Below the pieces are notes generated by a model that was given only the letters and a program-made list of their open reading frames with translations, was not told the origin of the DNA and did no database searches. A program made the translations under genes and the position numbers. DNA of 64,000 nt from Euzebya pacifica (lineage in GTDB: Bacteria > Actinomycetota > Nitriliruptoria > Euzebyales > Euzebyaceae). Shown here in pieces: positions 15,429-23,500 of this stretch. The stretch's first letter is position 1. Every line of letters begins with the position of its first letter. The stretch covers positions 3,477,910 to 3,541,909 of the forward strand of contig NZ_CP031165.1 in NCBI RefSeq assembly GCF_003344865.1. The letters run 5' to 3'.

Positions 15429-17156
15429 TCACCCCGTGACGGCCAGCCAGGCCACTCCCCACGGTGGCAGGACGATGGTGTCCTCCGGCCCGTAGGGGGC
15501 GGTCCCGGGCGCGGCAAGGCGGTCACGCCACCGTCCCTCCTCCCCCAGGTCCGCGAGTCGGACGGCCCGGTCGCGGTCGGAGACGCTGACGAGGACGAGA
15601 TGCCGGTCGTCCTCGAGGCCGCGTGCGACGCCGAACAGCCAGGGTGGCCCCGCCAGCACCCGCTGGGGGCTCGTCGGCGAGAAGGCCTCGCTGCTCGCGC
15701 GCAGGGCCACGAGCTCGGCCATGCCATGGAAGACCGTGCTGGCGAAGGACCCGTCCCGGTCGAGGTCGTCGGTCAGCTCGTCGAGCAGCAGCCGACGCCG
15801 GTTGACCGTCCGCAGCCGGCCGGTCCGCGCCACACCCTCCCCCCAGTTGCGGACCCCCAGCAACGATCCGGCCCAGAGGCCGGGCACCCCCTGGAGGGCG
15901 AGGAGGATGGCGTGGGCCGCGAGGATGCGCTGCACCGTCGCACCGTCGTCGGCAACGGCGGCCAACGCATCGAGCACCGTCGTGTTGAGCTCGTAGGGCA
16001 GCTGTTGACCGTCCGGGCCGGAGCGGTAGGACACCCCTCCGCCAGCGGCGCGGGCGAGGGCGCACAGCCCGTCGACCTGGGTGGTTGACATCCGTCCCTC
16101 TGCGGGACGAAGCCCGATCCCGTCGTGTGACCCGAGGAAGTTGAAGAAGGTCGTGCCCCCCGGCGGCGGATCCAGCGACGCGGCCCATCGGGTCAGGTCC
16201 TGGGTGTTCCCCCACATGAACGAGGCCAGGACGAGCGGGGCAAGGGCGAACTGGTAGACGAGATGGGCCTCGTCGCTGCCGTCCCCGAAGTAGCTGACGT
16301 TCTCCTCGTGGGGGACGTTGGTCTCGGTGATCAGCATGCTGCCGGGCGCGCACCAGTCGAACATGGTCCGCCACAGCCGGATGACCTCGTGGGTCTGCTC
16401 CAGGTGGATGCAGGAGGTGCCGCTCTCCTTCCACAGGAACGCCACCGCATCCAGGCGGATGATGGAGGCGCCACGCTCGAGATAGCCGAGCAGCACGTCG
16501 GTCATGTCGACCAGCACATCGGGATTGCCGTAGTCGAGGTCGACCTGATCCGGCGAGAACGTCGTCCAGGCATGGCGGACCGAGCCGTCGGGAGCCTCGA
16601 ACGGGGTCAGCAACGGGCTGGTTCGGGGCCGCACCACGTGGGAGGTGTCGAAGTCCTCCGGTGGGCTGAGCACGTGACCGGACCACTCGCGCACGTGGGA
16701 CGACGAGGCGGACATGTGGTTGACCACCGCATCCATCATCAGCCGGCGGGCCCTGCCGATCGCCGTCACGTCCTCCCATCCCCCGACGGCCGCATCGACC
16801 GCCCGGTGGTCCACGACCGCGAAGCCGTCGTCGGACGTCCACGGACAGAACGGCAGCAGGTGCACCCCGTTGACGATGTCGGCCAGGCGCCCGGACAGCA
16901 GCTCGTCCATGACCTGCAGCGGAGGTCGTCGACCGTCGCCGACGTGGTCGGCGTAGGCGATCAGCCAGACGTCGCGCGCGGCGAGCGGACGGGCCTCGCG
17001 AGGCCGGCGATACCGTTCGGCGAGCGCCATCAGGCGTGGCAGCGTCACCTCTGCGACATCAGGTGGATACAGGGCGGAAAGGTGTGTGCGCAGGGCGGAG
17101 TCGAGCACTTCCACAGCCTGCCACCGATCGATCCGCCGACCCAGCCTCGGCTGCAC
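15429..17156 (-). CDS. GH13_18 sugar phosphorylase, probable glucosylglycerate phosphorylase
   Basis: A 575-residue alpha-amylase-fold enzyme of the sucrose phosphorylase subfamily. The nucleophile Asp is in RLDAVAFLWKE, the acid/base Glu in ITETNVPHEEN, and the transition-state Asp in LGSHDGIGLRP. It is longer than classical sucrose phosphorylases (about 490-505), closer to YcjM-type glucosylglycerate phosphorylases. Those cleave glucosylglycerate with phosphate to glucose-1-phosphate and glycerate. The adjacent gpgS makes this assignment more attractive. Sucrose phosphorylase or sucrose-6-phosphate phosphorylase remain possible. It is divergent from citrate synthase. Confidence 0.78.
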   Translation of the reverse strand: MQPRLGRRIDRWQAVEVLDSALRTHLSALYPPDVAEVTLPRLMALAERYRRPREARPLAARDVWLIAYADHVGDGRRPPLQVMDELLSGRLADIVNGVHLLPFCPWTSDDGFAVVDHRAVDAAVGGWEDVTAIGRARRLMMDAVVNHMSASSSHVREWSGHVLSPPEDFDTSHVVRPRTSPLLTPFEAPDGSVRHAWTTFSPDQVDLDYGNPDVLVDMTDVLLGYLERGASIIRLDAVAFLWKESGTSCIHLEQTHEVIRLWRTMFDWCAPGSMLITETNVPHEENVSYFGDGSDEAHLVYQFALAPLVLASFMWGNTQDLTRWAASLDPPPGGTTFFNFLGSHDGIGLRPAEGRMSTTQVDGLCALARAAGGGVSYRSGPDGQQLPYELNTTVLDALAAVADDGATVQRILAAHAILLALQGVPGLWAGSLLGVRNWGEGVARTGRLRTVNRRRLLLDELTDDLDRDGSFASTVFHGMAELVALRASSEAFSPTSPQRVLAGPPWLFGVARGLEDDRHLVLVSVSDRDRAVRLADLGEEGRWRDRLAAPGTAPYGPEDTIVLPPWGVAWLAVTG

Positions 17157-17252
17157 GAAACCCCCGGTCGTCGGCTACATTCGCCATCGGCGGACGTGTG
17201 ATCCGACCGCCACCCGAACACCGCAATACGCCCCGACCCAAAGGCATCTCCC

Positions 17253-18539
17253 ATGACTGACCACGCACGCATCGAGCTGGAAGGCGATCACTTCGAAGCA
17301 CCGGTGGTCCAGGGGACCGAAGGCGATCGCGGCATCCACTCCTCGGGCCTGCGTGGGGCCACCGGGTTGACCACCTACGACCCCGGCTTTGCGTCGACCT
17401 CGTCCTGCCGCAGTGACATCACCTACCTCAACGGCGAAGCAGGCATCCTGCGCTACCGCGGCTACCCGATCGAGCAGCTGGCGAAGTCCTCCAACTTCCT
17501 GGAGGTCTCCTACCTGCTCATCTTCGGCGAGCTCCCCACCCAGTCCGAGCTGGACTACTTCGAGCAGCAGATCACCATCCACACGCTGCTCCACGAGGAC
17601 ATGCGGCAGTTCTTCGACGCCTTCCCCAAGAGCGCGCACCCGATGGCGATCCTGTCCGCCGCCACCGCCGGCCTGTCGACGTTCTACCAGGACCACTACG
17701 ACCCCAAGGACGAGCGGGACGTCGAGGTGTCGATCTATCGCCTCATGGCGAAGATGCCGACCATCGCGGCGTGGTCGTACAAGAAGTCCATCGGGCAGGC
17801 CTTCATCTACCCGTGGAACAAGCTGAGCTACCCGGCCAACTTCCTCCACATGATGTTCGGCGTGAAGGCCGAGCCCTACGAGGTCGACCCCGAGATCGCC
17901 AAGGCGCTGGACCTGCTGTACATCCTGCACGCCGACCACGAGCAGAACGCCTCCACCACGGCCGTGCGCCTGGTGGGCTCGACCCAGGTCAACATGTTCG
18001 CGGCCATCGCCTCGGGCATCAACGCGCTGTGGGGCCCGCTGCACGGCGGCGCCAACCAGGCCGTGCTGGAGATGCTGGCGGAGATCCGTGACGCAGACGG
18101 TGACACCGCGTCCTTCGTCGCCCGAGCCAAGGACAAGAACGACCCGTTCCGCCTGATGGGCTTCGGCCACCGCGTCTACAAGAACTACGACCCGCGGGCC
18201 ACGATCATCAAGGAAACCGCAGACAAGGTCCTGAGGAAGCTGGCACCCAACGACCCGCTGTTCGAGATCGCCCAGGAGCTGGAGGAGGCGGCGCTCAGCG
18301 ACGACTACTTCATCGAGAAGAAGCTGTACCCCAACGTCGACTTCTACTCGGGCCTGATCTACAAGGCGCTGGGCCTGCCGACGGAGATGTTCACCGTCAT
18401 GTTCGCCATCGGCCGCCTGCCGGGCTGGATCGCCCAGTGGAAGGAAATGATGAGCGACCCAGACACCCGCATCGGCCGCCCCCGCCAGATCTACACCGGC
18501 GCCGCCACCCGCGAGTACGTGGAGATCGAGAACAGGTAG
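17253..18539 (+). CDS. gltA: Citrate synthase
   Basis: A 428-residue type II citrate synthase. It condenses acetyl-CoA with oxaloacetate as the first step of the TCA cycle. Landmarks are the start of the fold (GEAGILRYRGYPIEQLA), the active-site His in LHADHEQNAST, GPLHGGANQAVLEML, MGFGHRVYKNYDPR with the second catalytic His, and the catalytic Asp in PNVDFYSGLIYKALG. Length is as expected. An IS110 element begins within ten bases of the stop, so its natural 3' end has been displaced. Confidence 0.96.
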   Translation: MTDHARIELEGDHFEAPVVQGTEGDRGIHSSGLRGATGLTTYDPGFASTSSCRSDITYLNGEAGILRYRGYPIEQLAKSSNFLEVSYLLIFGELPTQSELDYFEQQITIHTLLHEDMRQFFDAFPKSAHPMAILSAATAGLSTFYQDHYDPKDERDVEVSIYRLMAKMPTIAAWSYKKSIGQAFIYPWNKLSYPANFLHMMFGVKAEPYEVDPEIAKALDLLYILHADHEQNASTTAVRLVGSTQVNMFAAIASGINALWGPLHGGANQAVLEMLAEIRDADGDTASFVARAKDKNDPFRLMGFGHRVYKNYDPRATIIKETADKVLRKLAPNDPLFEIAQELEEAALSDDYFIEKKLYPNVDFYSGLIYKALGLPTEMFTVMFAIGRLPGWIAQWKEMMSDPDTRIGRPRQIYTGAATREYVEIENR

Positions 18540-18549
18540 GGCTGACTCC

Positions 18550-20016
18550 CTAAGGCCGATCGGTTGTCAAGACCTTGGTCGGGATTGACTGGGTCGGGGC
18601 TTGGGGTGAGGCTTTGTGGTGGGAGGGTCGCCTCGTCCTGTCGCGCTTCGTGCGCTGACCTATCTGCCCCTCGAGGGCCGTCTGAGGGGCCCTCCCACCC
18701 TTCTTGGAACGTCGTCGCGCTCGGATGTCGGCAGGGACGGTGAACCGGTCGGCGATGATGCGTCGGGCCTCGGCCGGGGCGACGGGGGTGCCGTCGGTGT
18801 CGCAGACGAGGTAGGGGCTTTGGCGGTGCATCACGACCCAGGCGCGTTCGGCCAGTCGGGCGGCGACGACGGTCAGCGCTTTGGTGTGCACCGCGCCCTT
18901 GGCGGTCATCTGGTCGAAGTAGATCGCGGCGAGTTGCGGGTCGGTCTGGCGGGCGGTCTCGGCGGCGCGGAGCAGCTGGGTGCGCAGCCTGCGGTTGCCG
19001 GCCTTGGTGAGCGGCTGTCCCTTGCGGTCGGTCTCACCGGTCTGTGATGCCCGTGGGGTCAGCCCGATGTAGGACTTGAAGGCTGCCGCATTTCGGAACC
19101 GGTCGGGGTTGCCCATGACCGCCACCAGCATGGGTCCGCCTACCCGCTTCATCCCGGGCAGGGAGCGGGCGAGCTGGTCGCCGTCCACGACCTGGTAGGC
19201 CTGTTCACGGGCGTCTTCGTGGCGGACCCGTTCGGCCTCCAGGGTGCGGATGATCCGGATCTCGGTGGCGATCTCGTCGGCCAGTGCGGCGAAGGGCACC
19301 GCGATGTCATCGCCGTACAGCGCGACCGCGTCACGAGCGACGGTGCGGAACTGCTCGGCCTTGGCGGTCGCGTCGCCGTGGCCATGGCTGACCCTGCCGA
19401 TCAGGCCGGCCAGCCGGTCGGTGCGGACCACGGCGAGGCGGCGGGGGTCGCCGTAGCGCTCCAGCACCGCCAGGTCGGTGCGGGTCAGTCCCGGGGACAG
19501 CACTGTGCCGATGGTGGGCATCACCTGGCGGGCCAGCTCGATCAGTCGCCGCTTGTGGGTCCCGATCTGATCGGTCAGCCGGGCCGCGGTGCGGACCCGC
19601 CGATCGAGCTCCGCCGCCTCGGCGGTGGCGGGCAGGGCGACGGGGTACAACCCGGCCGGGTCGATGATCGGCAGCCGCGCGAGCGTGGCGGCGTCGATGC
19701 TGTTGGACTTGGCGTGCCGTGACAGGAACCGCCGCAGGTCCGCGGCCTTCTGCGTGGACACCCGGTACACGGTGTGCCCTCGGCGGGTGAACCACACCGC
19801 CACCGGCAGCCACGCCGCCCCGGTCGGCTCGATCACCACCTCCAACCGCACGTCGTCGTCCACGCCGGCCAGCGCGGCTGCTTCCAACGCGGTGAAGCCG
19901 GCCACCGTCGGGTCGATCCGTCGCTTGGCGATCACCTCGGCATGCTCATCGACCACGTGGGCGGTGTGGCTGGTCACCACCCCAAGGTCGATCCCCACGA
20001 TCCTGCGTTGCTGCAT
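18550..20016 (-). CDS. IS110-family transposase (DEDD recombinase)
   Basis: A 488-residue transposase. The RuvC-like N-terminal domain has IVGIDLGVVTSHT with the first Asp, VVIEPTGAAW with the Glu, and NSIDAATLARLP with the later Asp. The C-terminal Tnp domain includes LPGMKRVGGPMLVAVMGNPDRF and SYIGLTPRASQTGETDRKG with the serine expected to attack DNA, then KAGNRRLRTQLL. ATG 20016 follows GGAGG by four bases, so the upstream part of the open frame is excluded. The coding region runs almost to the proposed end of the element, leaving no room for a long 3' non-coding part. Confidence 0.93.
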   Translation of the reverse strand: MQQRRIVGIDLGVVTSHTAHVVDEHAEVIAKRRIDPTVAGFTALEAAALAGVDDDVRLEVVIEPTGAAWLPVAVWFTRRGHTVYRVSTQKAADLRRFLSRHAKSNSIDAATLARLPIIDPAGLYPVALPATAEAAELDRRVRTAARLTDQIGTHKRRLIELARQVMPTIGTVLSPGLTRTDLAVLERYGDPRRLAVVRTDRLAGLIGRVSHGHGDATAKAEQFRTVARDAVALYGDDIAVPFAALADEIATEIRIIRTLEAERVRHEDAREQAYQVVDGDQLARSLPGMKRVGGPMLVAVMGNPDRFRNAAAFKSYIGLTPRASQTGETDRKGQPLTKAGNRRLRTQLLRAAETARQTDPQLAAIYFDQMTAKGAVHTKALTVVAARLAERAWVVMHRQSPYLVCDTDGTPVAPAEARRIIADRFTVPADIRARRRSKKGGRAPQTALEGQIGQRTKRDRTRRPSHHKASPQAPTQSIPTKVLTTDRP

Positions 20017-20342
20017 CTCGCCTCCTTCGATGTCGTCCGGATTCGTGCTCCGGCCTCGCATCGATGCGAGCGATCACCACGTGGTTCCCACCGTCACCTG
20101 CCGGGCCGTGGCTGACGCCGCGGCCTCCCACTCATGTGCTGCAACCGGGGCCCGACTCGTGGCCGTCCCCACTTCCCTCAACCGGGAACATCCGTGGCGG
20201 GGCAGGCAGGCGTTCAGACCTACGAGGCACCACCCGAGATGGTCCTCAGAACCACAGCTCGCCTCAACCGACCCAGCCGGGATGTCATCATGACACCAGG
20301 AACCCCGGCGATGATCAGCTACCGGAGTCCCTTACATGACTC
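20017..20342 (-). other. IS110 non-coding end, expected to encode the bridge RNA
   Basis: About 326 bases lie between the transposase start and the proposed outer junction. In the IS110 group the long non-coding end upstream of the transposase is transcribed as a structured bridge RNA that pairs with target and donor DNA. I did not resolve its two loops here; the call rests on position and family knowledge. Short open frames in this stretch show no protein-like character. Confidence 0.4.
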
Positions 20343-20512
20343 AGCTGGCACTTGTCAGCTGGCCCGGATCGTCCTGCGTGCACCGCCGCAGGCGCACCCT
20401 GTCTGGACTGAGGAGACTCGCAGCCCCGATGCGAAGCGAGGGGCGAGAATCGACGAGGGAAGACAGGGGTCACGGCGCCGAGGACCATCCGAGCGCAGCG
20501 AGGACAATGTGA
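20343..20512. other. Non-coding stretch between IS110 and the GDH terminator
   Basis: No gene, tRNA or convincing promoter is seen. It includes the part of the pre-insertion site (AGCTGGCACTTGTCAGCTGG) that pairs with the sequence left on the citrate synthase side. The rest is moderately GC-rich with scattered short repeats. Confidence 0.5.
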
Positions 20513-20539
20513 AACGCCCCGCCGATTCGGCGGGGCGTT
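20513..20539. terminator. Strong hairpin behind NAD-GDH
   Basis: AACGCCCCGCCG and CGGCGGGGCGTT form a perfect 12-bp stem around ATT. It sits 17 bases past the stop of the glutamate dehydrogenase gene on the minus strand. It is a convincing intrinsic-type terminator stem, although the following T-tract is weak. Confidence 0.75.
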
Positions 20540-20555
20540 CCTGTTGTTCGGTGGT

Positions 20556-23500
20556 CTAGCCCGCGATCTCACTGAGTGCCCGCACCGCGACGGCCAGGGC
20601 GTCGAGGTCGACCTCGGCCTGGCCCTGGACCTGGCGGGACAGGCCCACGGCGCGTTCGACCGTGCCGGCGCGGGAGGACAGGAACTCGTCCACCACCGCG
20701 GCCGGTTCGGCCTCGAGGTCGGCCAGGGCGAGGGCTTCGCGGGCGGCGGCGTGGTGCAGGCGACGAACGTCGTCGACCAGGCCTCGGTGCTGCCAGCGCT
20801 CCCACCGGCCGTGTGGCTCGTAGGCCTTCAGGCTGCGGGTCATCTGCTCCAGCGGCAGGCGCTCGGCCACCAGCTGGTACACCACACCGATGTCGGTCAG
20901 GCTGCGGTCCGTCTGCCGTGCGGTCGCCGCCACGCCCGGTACGACCGTCAGCGCCGACAGCCGCGCGAGCCGGTCGGCCAGGTCGTCCTCGATGCCGAGG
21001 TCCACCCATCGCGTCGCCGTCCGTTGGATGGCCAGGTGCTGCTCCCCGACGCGTGTGGTGCCCACCAGGTCGAACAGCTCCACGAACGCCGGCCGGTCCT
21101 CTGCGATGGCCCCGGCGATGTCGCCGGTCCGCCCCTGTCGGACGAACGACCGGGTGAACGCATCCACCAGATGGTCGACCTGCGCCTTCAGCTCCAGCTG
21201 CAGGGTCGGGTCGATCCGTGCGTCCTGGGCCTCGACCTCGCGCCACAGCCCGTCGGCGTCGATGACCTGGCGGGCGATCCAGTACGCCGCTGCAACCGTG
21301 GAGATGTCCACGCCGAGGTCCGCCGACGTGCGGGTCGCCCAGGTGATGCCCATCCGGTTGCACAGGTCACCCGCGATGATGGTGGCGACCAGGTCGCGAC
21401 GCAGCCGGTGTTCCTGCGCGAGCGCGGCGAACCGTGTCGCGGCTTCCCCCGGGAAGTAGTCCGCCCGGACCGGCTCGAACGCGGGCTGGTCGACGACGCC
21501 GTCGGACAGCAGCTGCTCGGTCACGTCGATCTTGGCGTAGGCCAGCAGCACGGCCAGCTCGGGTCGGGTGAACCCGGCGCCCTGCTTGCGACGCTCCTCG
21601 ACCTCCGCGGTGTCGGGCAGCAGCTCGACCGCCCGGTCCAGCCGCCCCCGGGACTCCAGGGACTGCATCATCTGCTCGTAGGCCCCCATGCCGCCGGGCG
21701 CGGAGCTCAGCTCCTGGCTGATCGCCCACGTCTGCAGGTACTGGTCCCGCAGCACCTGGTCGCCGACGTCCTCGGTCAGGCGTGCCAGCAGGTCGTTGCG
21801 GTTGTCCTCCTCCAGCTGGCCGGCGTTGATGGCCAGGGAGAGGAGGATCTTGAGGTTGACCTCGCGGTCGGAGGTGTTGACGCCCGCCGCGTTGTCGGTG
21901 GCGTCGGTGTTGCACCGTCCACCTCGGCGGGCGTAGCCGATGCGCCCGAGCTGCGTCATCGCCAGGTTGCCGCCCTCCCCCACCACACGGGCGCCGACCT
22001 GGTCGGCGTTGACCCGGACGGCGTCGTTGGCGCGGTCCCCGACCTCGCTGTTGCTCTCCTCGCGCGACTTGACGTAGGTCCCGATGCCGCCGAACCACAG
22101 CAGGTCCACCGGCGCCTTCAGGATGGCGTTGATCAGCTCGGGCGGCGACAGCTCCGCGGCGTCGATCCGAAGGGCCTCGCGGGCCTCCGGGGACAGCGTC
22201 ACCGACTTGGCGGTCCTGGAGAAGACCCCGCCGCCAGCGGACAACAGCGACTGGTCGTAGTCCTGCCACGACGAACGGGGCAGCTCGAACAAGCGGCGAC
22301 GCTCCTCGAACGACGTCTCCTCGTCGGGGGTCGGGTCGATGAAGATGTCCCGGTGGTCGAACGCGGCAACCAGCCGGATGGCGCGGGAGCGCAGCATGCC
22401 GTTGCCGAACACGTCACCGGACATGTCCCCCACCCCGACGACGGTGATCGGGTCGGTCTGCACGTCGATGGACAGCTCGCGGAAGTGCCGTTGGACCGCA
22501 ACCCAGGCACCCCGGGCCGTGATGCCCATGGCCTTGTGGTCGTAGCCCTGGGAACCGCCTGAGGCGAACGCGTCGTCCAGCCAGAAGCCGTACTCCGCGG
22601 AGATGCCGTTGGCGATGTCGGAGAAGGTCGCAGTGCCCCGGTCGGCGGCGACGACCAGGTAGGGGTCGTCACCGTCGGCCCTCACCACGTGCTCGGGCGG
22701 CACGACCTCGCCGTCGACGATGTTGTCGGTGACGTCGAGCAGACCGCGGATGAACACCCGGTACTGGGCCTCGACCTCGGCACGCAGGTCCCCGCCGTCG
22801 ACGGGACGGTGCTTGAGGACGAACCCACCCTTCGATCCGGTCGGCACGATCACGGCGTTCTTGGTGACCTGGGCCTTCATCAGCCCCAGCACCTCGGTGC
22901 GGAAGTCGTCGAGCCGGTCGGACCAGCGCAACCCACCGCGGGCGACGGGGCCTCCCCGCAGGTGCACGCCCTCCATCCCCGTGGAGTACACGAAGATCTC
23001 GCGGTAGGGCACGGGCTTGGGCACACCGGGAACCCGCGAGGAGTCGATCTTCAGCGAGAGCCACGGCCGGCGACGCCAGCGGTTGGTCCGCAGGGTTGCG
23101 TCGACCACGCCCAGGAACGACCGCAGGATCCGGTCCTGGTCGAGCCGTTCCACGGCCTCCAGGGCGGTCAGGACCTCGCGGCGGGCCGAATCGGCCGCAA
23201 CCAGCCGAGCCTCCTCGCCCTCCACCGACGGGTCGAAGCGGGCGTCGAAGTAGGCGATCAGCGCCCGGGCCACGGCCGGGTACTCGATCAGGGCCTCGTT
23301 GGTCGTCGCCTCGGTGTAGGTCGTCCCGATCTGCCGCAGGTACCGCCGGTAGGCCCGCAGCAGCGTGACCTGCTCGATGGACATGTCGGCGCCGAGCACG
23401 AGTCGGTTGAGCGAGTCGACCGTGGCCCGCCCCTCCCACATGGCGACCGCGGCGTCGGCCAGACGTGGCCCGTCGGAGCGCACGTCGATGGGCAGCCCCT

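Larger units (their letters stand above)
18543..20342 (-). mobile_element. IS110-family insertion sequence
   Basis: The element contains one DEDD-type transposase on the minus strand and a 326-bp non-coding part upstream of it. IS110 elements lack terminal inverted repeats. The direct repeat TGACTC occurs at 18543-18548 and at 20337-20342, the proposed junctions, giving an element of about 1.79 kb. Joining the flanks at this repeat gives a sequence with a GCTGAC/GTCAGC inverted repeat directly behind citrate synthase. The boundaries are inference. Confidence 0.75.

Noticed and set aside
18660-18720. Terminal inverted repeats for the IS element
   Set aside because: None were found, and IS110 elements lack them; short matches in the transposase 3' region (GGGAGGGTC/CCCTCCCACC) are within coding sequence.
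20064-20339. Open frames in the IS110 non-coding end
   Set aside because: No start signals or recognisable protein features. The region is better explained as the non-coding end with a bridge RNA.
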